A stretch of DNA of 8,598 bases. It comes from CAYVLI01 sp964452105 [NCBI: uncultured Nitrospinota bacterium]. Lineage in GTDB: Bacteria > JAUXIQ01. Shown piece by piece: positions 5,302-8,598 of this stretch. The position numbers and the translations under genes were made by a program. The notes under the pieces were generated by a model. The model was not told the origin of the DNA and did not search any database. It saw only the letters and a program-made list of their open reading frames with translations. The stretch spans positions 1-8,598 of the forward strand of contig CAYVLI010000089.1 in assembly GCA_964452105.1 (NCBI GenBank). The letters are read 5' to 3'. Numbering within the stretch: the first letter of the stretch is position 1; every line of letters begins with the position of its first letter.

Positions 5302-6894
5302 TCATCGCCTGTTCAGGTAAACGTCTTTTATGGAAGTAAAATCTCCTCCCGGGTAGAGGTGGAACCCCTTCACCTCTTTCCGCATGACCGCAACATTGAC
5401 TTCATGCCAGAGACTCACGTAAGGGACATCCCTCGCTATTATCTTCTGCACTCTGCTGTAGATGGCCTTCCTCTCTTCCAAATTGAGCGTGGTGCGGCCT
5501 TTCTCCAGTAGATGGTCAACTTCGGAGTTGCTGTACTTCCCCCGATTGGCTCCGTCGGGGGGGAAACTTGAAGTATGGAAAATATAGTAATATATGTCAG
5601 GGTCGGTTATACCAACCCATGTGAGCGAGTACATCTGGAAATTTCCCTTCCTTATATGTGAGAAGAAAGTACCCCATTCGTAGGACTGTATGTTCAGTTC
5701 AATTCCTATCTCCTTGAGATTTTGCTGAATCACCTCCGCAATACGGCGGCGTATTTGGTTCTGTGAGGTCTTGTATATGAGCTTGAACCGTGGCCTGGGC
5801 CCGTCTCCATCGGGGTCATTCAATCCGGCCTGGTCCAGCAGTTGAGCGGCGTGTGCGGGGTCGTAACTGTATTTATCCACGTTTCCTTCATAAGCCCAGT
5901 GTTCCGGCGGGAGCAGTCCCGTGGCCTTGATGGCAGCGCCTTTCAGCAAGTTGTCGATGATGGTCTCCCTGTTGATGGAGATGGCTATGGCCTGCCGTAC
6001 GAGCTTGTTGCCTGTGATGGGGCCCTCCATGTTGAAGCCCAGGTAGGAGTAATTGGTGCTCGGTCCGGTTACTATCCTGATGTTTTCGTTTTCTCTTAAT
6101 CTCGGAAGAACGTCTGGAGAAAGGCCGTTCTGAATCAGATGGATTCCCCCCTTTTCCATCTCCAGCAGGCGGATGGTCTCATCGGGGATTATTCGAAAAA
6201 CCACTCCGTCCAGCTTTGGTTTGCCACAGCAGTAGTTTTCGTTGGCGGTGAGTTCTATTTTCTCACCTTGCCGCCAGCTTTGGAAGCGGAAGGGACCGCT
6301 TCCGACAGGGTAGGTGCTCAGGTCTATTTCGCCCGAGCGGGCGATGTGCGCCGGCACTATCCCCTGTATCATGGAGACCAGGAAGGGAGCATAGGGTTTT
6401 TTAAGCCTGAATACTACGGTCCGGGGGTCGGGCGTATCTATTTTTTCCAGGGCGGAGTAACTTCCCCTCTTGGCGGAACCCAGCGCCGGGTCCATTATGG
6501 ATTGGAAAGTGTATTTGACGTCTTCCGATGTCAACTCGCTGCCATCGTGAAAATAGACTCCCTTCTTAAGATGGAAGACGTAAGTAAGAGGGTCTGGAAT
6601 TTCCCAGCGCTCTGCCAGGTCGGAAACGATGTTGAGTTTCCTGTCGAAGCGGACCAACTTGCCGTATATGAGCTGGTTGATCCTCACTGATGCCGCATCC
6701 AGGGCCAATCTGGGGTCCAGGTTGGTGGGGCTGCTCTCCAGGGCGATGACCAGCCTGTTCTCAGACGGTTTATCCGAGCCGCATCCGGCGATCGCTGATA
6801 TGAGGATTAAAAATGAGAGTATGAAAGCTGTCGCCTGGAGAAGGGGGACTGTTTTTAAGGGAGAATTGTATCGGTAAGCTTTTTGTTCATCCAA
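5302..6894 (-). CDS. ABC transporter peptide/nickel-type substrate-binding lipoprotein (SBP family 5)
   Basis: This is a periplasmic, lipid-anchored receptor of the DppA/OppA class that delivers peptides (or nickel or sugars in relatives) to an ABC importer. Numbering from the TTG at 6892-6894 gives 530 residues: a basic start, a hydrophobic run at 16-35 and a lipobox IAGC with Cys38. The next residue is Gly, not the Asp that retains lipoproteins in the inner membrane of enteric bacteria. Family features follow: LTYVFHLKKGVYFHDGSEL (103-121) with SEDVKYTFQSI, the PVGSGPF segment (196-202), WVGITDPD (426-433) and the C-terminal RDVPYVSLWH. The frame is open to a TTG at 7009-7011, which would add 39 residues unlike a signal peptide and is unlikely. 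Neither TTG, nor one at 6925-6927, has a good ribosome site. There is no in-frame ATG before the lipobox; an ATG at 6888-6890 is one frame off. No permease or ATPase genes are in the window, and the substrate cannot be read from sequence. Confidence 0.85.
   Translation of the reverse strand: MDEQKAYRYNSPLKTVPLLQATAFILSFLILISAIAGCGSDKPSENRLVIALESSPTNLDPRLALDAASVRINQLIYGKLVRFDRKLNIVSDLAERWEIPDPLTYVFHLKKGVYFHDGSELTSEDVKYTFQSIMDPALGSAKRGSYSALEKIDTPDPRTVVFRLKKPYAPFLVSMIQGIVPAHIARSGEIDLSTYPVGSGPFRFQSWRQGEKIELTANENYCCGKPKLDGVVFRIIPDETIRLLEMEKGGIHLIQNGLSPDVLPRLRENENIRIVTGPSTNYSYLGFNMEGPITGNKLVRQAIAISINRETIIDNLLKGAAIKATGLLPPEHWAYEGNVDKYSYDPAHAAQLLDQAGLNDPDGDGPRPRFKLIYKTSQNQIRRRIAEVIQQNLKEIGIELNIQSYEWGTFFSHIRKGNFQMYSLTWVGITDPDIYYYIFHTSSFPPDGANRGKYSNSEVDHLLEKGRTTLNLEERKAIYSRVQKIIARDVPYVSLWHEVNVAVMRKEVKGFHLYPGGDFTSIKDVYLNRR
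6866..6877. repeat. Direct repeat TTGTATCGGTAA, copy 1
   Basis: Twelve bases identical to those at 6984-6995, 118 bases away. This copy lies inside the codons for the first residues of the lipoprotein, whichever start is used. It may be a paired regulatory site or chance. Confidence 0.35.
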
Positions 6895-6983
6895 TTTAAT
6901 CGGGTTGCATTGGCGACGATAAAACAAATGGTTTCGTTCTTTTCCTGATGGAAAGAGGATTAAGAGACCGTCCGGGCGCTTTG

Positions 6984-6995
6984 TTGTATCGGTAA
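6984..6995. repeat. Direct repeat TTGTATCGGTAA, copy 2
   Basis: This is the second copy of the 12-base repeat at 6866-6877. It lies in the spacer between the membrane fusion protein gene and the favoured start of the lipoprotein gene. The spacer from 6895 to 7068 (174 bases) holds no other clear element. A loose AACCG/CGGTT stem followed by TTTT on the minus strand (7042-7068) is at best a poor terminator after the upstream gene. Confidence 0.35.
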
Positions 6996-7068
6996 CGCCC
7001 TGTGCCCTCAAATAAAGGACACACCGAATCCTGCATAAGGAAAACCGGCGTGCCCTGATAGGAGTCGG

Positions 7069-8430
7069 TTAATTGAGGTTACCCTGATAACCTTTGACGC
7101 TTATCTGTACGATGACCATCATCCCCGGTTTCAGCTCGTGCCGAGGGTCGTCCACAGCTATTTTTACCGGTATCCTCTGGGTTACCTTGGTGAAGTTTCT
7201 GTTGGAGTTGTCGTTTGGGAGGAGCGAGAACTCCGATGCCGCCGCCGCCCCTACATTGATTACTCGCCCTTTGAATATTCTACCCGGGAAAGCGTCCACT
7301 TTCACATCGACATTCTGGCCCAGGCTCACCTTGCGGATGTGCGTTTCCTCTATGTTAGCGCTCACCCAGACGTCGGCTATGTCGTTAATGATGAGAAGCG
7401 GCTGGCCGGGCTGGATCCTCTCCCCCTCATCCGCTATCTTTTTACTCACTACTCCCTTTATGGGCGCATATATTTCTGTATCACCCAGGAGCTTTTCCAG
7501 GTCGCGGAGCGCGGCTTTCTTCTGCTCTACCCTGGATTCGAGAACTTTGATGTTCTCTTTGCTGAGCTTGACCGAGGTCTCCGCCGCTTCTGCTTTATCC
7601 AGTCTGGCCAGCGCCCGTTTCAGTTCCCCCCGAGCGGTTTTAACCGCTTCCTTTTTTACGTCTATCATAGCCTGGAGCGTTTCATTGAGCTTCAGGTTGG
7701 CGTTGGCAACCTGCGTCTTTTCTCTGGCGGATACCAGGCGAGCCTTCTCCACATTAAGGCTTTCGTCCATCTGTTCCATTTTCTGCTTGGCTATGACTCC
7801 CTGCCCGAAAAGCTCCTTATGCCTGAGATACTCGGCCTTGGCCATATCCAGCCTGGCCGTGCTCTCGTTCATCGAAGCCCTGGACGCTTCCAGAGATGCC
7901 CTCGCGCTGTTTATCTGCTCAGCACGGCTCTTTATTTCCAGTTCGAGGTCTTCCTGGGCTTGCCTAATCCTGCTCTGAGCAACCTCCACGGCCGCTCTGG
8001 CCTGGTCGAGATTCGCTTTGGTGTTCTTGATTGTCAGCTCGTAACCAAGCTTGGCCTTCTTCAATTCACCCATGGTGGAATGGAGGCCGGCCCTGGCTCC
8101 CTCCACTTTCTCGAAGAGTTCTTTAGGGTTGACTTTTACCAGCAGATCTCCTGCTTTTACCTGTGAACCATCATCCACGGTAATCTTTTCCACTGCTCCA
8201 GGCACCCTCGAGCTCACCGTCACCATGGTGCCTTTCACCCTTGCGTCATCTGTGGTGACGTGTGTCCTCCTGAACTGAATCCACTTGAAGCCGAAGTAGC
8301 CCCCAACGATTATAACCACCGCCAAAACGATGACCATCGTTTTCCTGTTTTTGCCGGCGGAAGGCGTAGGGGTGAGGATTTCTTCATCCTGAGTTCCGCT
8401 GCCTTCGGTGTTAATGGTCTCTTCATTCAA
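7069..8430 (-). CDS. EmrA/HlyD-type membrane fusion protein (periplasmic adaptor)
   Basis: This is the periplasmic adaptor of a tripartite efflux pump; it links an inner-membrane transporter to a TolC-like outer-membrane channel. The 453 residues run: an acidic cytoplasmic tail with NRK just before the membrane; one transmembrane helix (32-48); the EmrA hallmark THVTTDDARVKG (57-68); the first half of a lipoyl domain, VPGAVEKITVDDGSQVKAGD (76-95); a long heptad-rich coiled-coil hairpin (about 103-312), rich in Ala, Lys, Glu and Leu; the second lipoyl half, TEIYAPIKGVVSKKI (318-332); and a beta-barrel domain with VWVSANIEETHI and NFTKVTQRIPVKI (412-424), the last closely EmrA-like. It is some 60 residues longer than E. 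coli EmrA, mostly in the coil. The frame opens with TTG (8428-8430) after a run of seven A, with only GGGGGG as a possible ribosome site. An ATG at 8445-8447 is one base out of frame. The expected EmrB-type transporter is not downstream; a peptide-binding lipoprotein is. Partner and substrate are unknown. Confidence 0.92.
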   Translation of the reverse strand: MNEETINTEGSGTQDEEILTPTPSAGKNRKTMVIVLAVVIIVGGYFGFKWIQFRRTHVTTDDARVKGTMVTVSSRVPGAVEKITVDDGSQVKAGDLLVKVNPKELFEKVEGARAGLHSTMGELKKAKLGYELTIKNTKANLDQARAAVEVAQSRIRQAQEDLELEIKSRAEQINSARASLEASRASMNESTARLDMAKAEYLRHKELFGQGVIAKQKMEQMDESLNVEKARLVSAREKTQVANANLKLNETLQAMIDVKKEAVKTARGELKRALARLDKAEAAETSVKLSKENIKVLESRVEQKKAALRDLEKLLGDTEIYAPIKGVVSKKIADEGERIQPGQPLLIINDIADVWVSANIEETHIRKVSLGQNVDVKVDAFPGRIFKGRVINVGAAAASEFSLLPNDNSNRNFTKVTQRIPVKIAVDDPRHELKPGMMVIVQISVKGYQGNLN

Positions 8431-8515
8431 TTTTTTTGGCCCCCCATCGTTTCTAAATCACTGATATTCCTAAGATTGCTCTACACTCTTTATTTTTCAA
8501 TATTACTTAAACTCA

Positions 8516-8528
8516 ACATCTTAGATGT
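8516..8528. promoter_or_regulatory. Palindrome ACATCT-T-AGATGT downstream of the pump promoter
   Basis: A perfect 6+1+6 inverted repeat centred about 35 bases downstream of the predicted transcription start of the membrane fusion protein gene. That is a usual place for a repressor to block elongation or promoter escape, and efflux adaptor genes are commonly held down by local TetR- or MarR-family regulators. No regulator gene is in the window; it may lie off the right edge. Confidence 0.4.
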
Positions 8529-8561
8529 AAAAAACTGGAAAGCTACTGATTTTCATACACT

Positions 8562-8590
8562 ATACTAAATTTTTGTATTATTAAAGTCAA
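8562..8590 (-). promoter_or_regulatory. Promoter of the membrane fusion protein gene
   Basis: On the minus strand TTGACT (8585-8590, five of six -35 positions) is followed after 17 bases by TAGTAT (8562-8567, four of six -10 positions) in an AT-rich context. Transcription would start near 8555. It could drive the whole cluster down to the phosphatase gene. Confidence 0.5.
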
Positions 8591-8598
8591 GTAAAGTT

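Larger units (their letters stand above)
8431..8598 (-). other. AT-rich leader and upstream region of the minus-strand cluster
   Basis: This is 168 bases of very AT-rich sequence with no convincing gene. It holds the promoter at 8562-8590, a 13-base palindrome at 8516-8528, the out-of-frame ATG at 8445-8447 and a run of seven T (A on the coding strand) at 8431-8437. The transcribed leader would be about 125 bases. Confidence 0.5.

Noticed and set aside
7138-8166. A 342-codon open frame on the plus strand opposite the membrane fusion protein gene
   Set aside because: It lies wholly antisense to a gene with clear EmrA/HlyD motifs; its composition looks like a mirror of the coiled-coil codons and it has no recognisable domain or ribosome site.
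1-8598. Mobile element, CRISPR, toxin-antitoxin, defence or phage genes
   Set aside because: No transposase, integrase, nuclease or repeat-array signature was found on either strand; the window is housekeeping and transport genes.

Overview
The window reads as ordinary chromosome from a Gram-negative, probably anaerobic bacterium of roughly 50% GC. An EmrA-type periplasmic adaptor, which needs an outer-membrane partner, and a lipoprotein peptide-binding protein argue for a diderm cell. The style of the polyprenyl synthase, PurD and extracellular solute-binding protein reminds me of deltaproteobacteria in the broad sense (Desulfobacterota and relatives), but that is an impression and not a placement. 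I see no tRNA, rRNA, insertion sequence, integrase, CRISPR array, toxin-antitoxin pair or defence island.

Layout, left to right. (1) 92-403, minus: a 103-residue protein resembling the dimeric alpha/beta-barrel (ABM/NIPSNAP-like) families, with a strong ribosome binding site. (2) 546-573: a strong GC hairpin with a T-tract. (3) 636-1709, minus: a divergent homologue of the archaeal-type (type II) glyceraldehyde-3-phosphate dehydrogenase. It keeps the nucleotide-binding glycines, the catalytic Ser-Cys-Asn-Thr and a His-His pair. (4) 1710-2075: a 366-base divergent intergenic region with three inverted repeats and a good sigma-70-type promoter facing right. (5) 2076-3056, plus: a long-chain polyprenyl diphosphate synthase. 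(6) 3057-3329: a 273-base gap with two adjacent RNA-fold candidates just ahead of purD. (7) 3330-4604, plus: purD, complete. (8) Converging on it, a minus-strand cluster that is transcribed from right to left: an EmrA/HlyD-type membrane fusion protein (7069-8430), an ABC peptide-binding lipoprotein (5302 to about 6894) and a histidine-phosphatase-family protein (4628-5257). (9) 8431-8598: the leader and promoter of that cluster.

How the genes fit together. The polyprenyl synthase makes the quinone or undecaprenyl-type isoprenoid tail, and PurD performs the second step of purine synthesis; both are housekeeping. The minus-strand cluster mixes an efflux adaptor, an uptake or sensing lipoprotein and a phosphatase, with no transporter permease in view. 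Its logic is not evident from the sequence, and the partners probably lie elsewhere.

The points that most deserve a second look are the archaeal-type dehydrogenase in a bacterial setting, the fact that both transporter-related genes lack an in-frame ATG while an out-of-frame ATG followed by an A-run sits at each start, and the possible structured leader in front of purD. I did not find a convincing undescribed multi-gene system.
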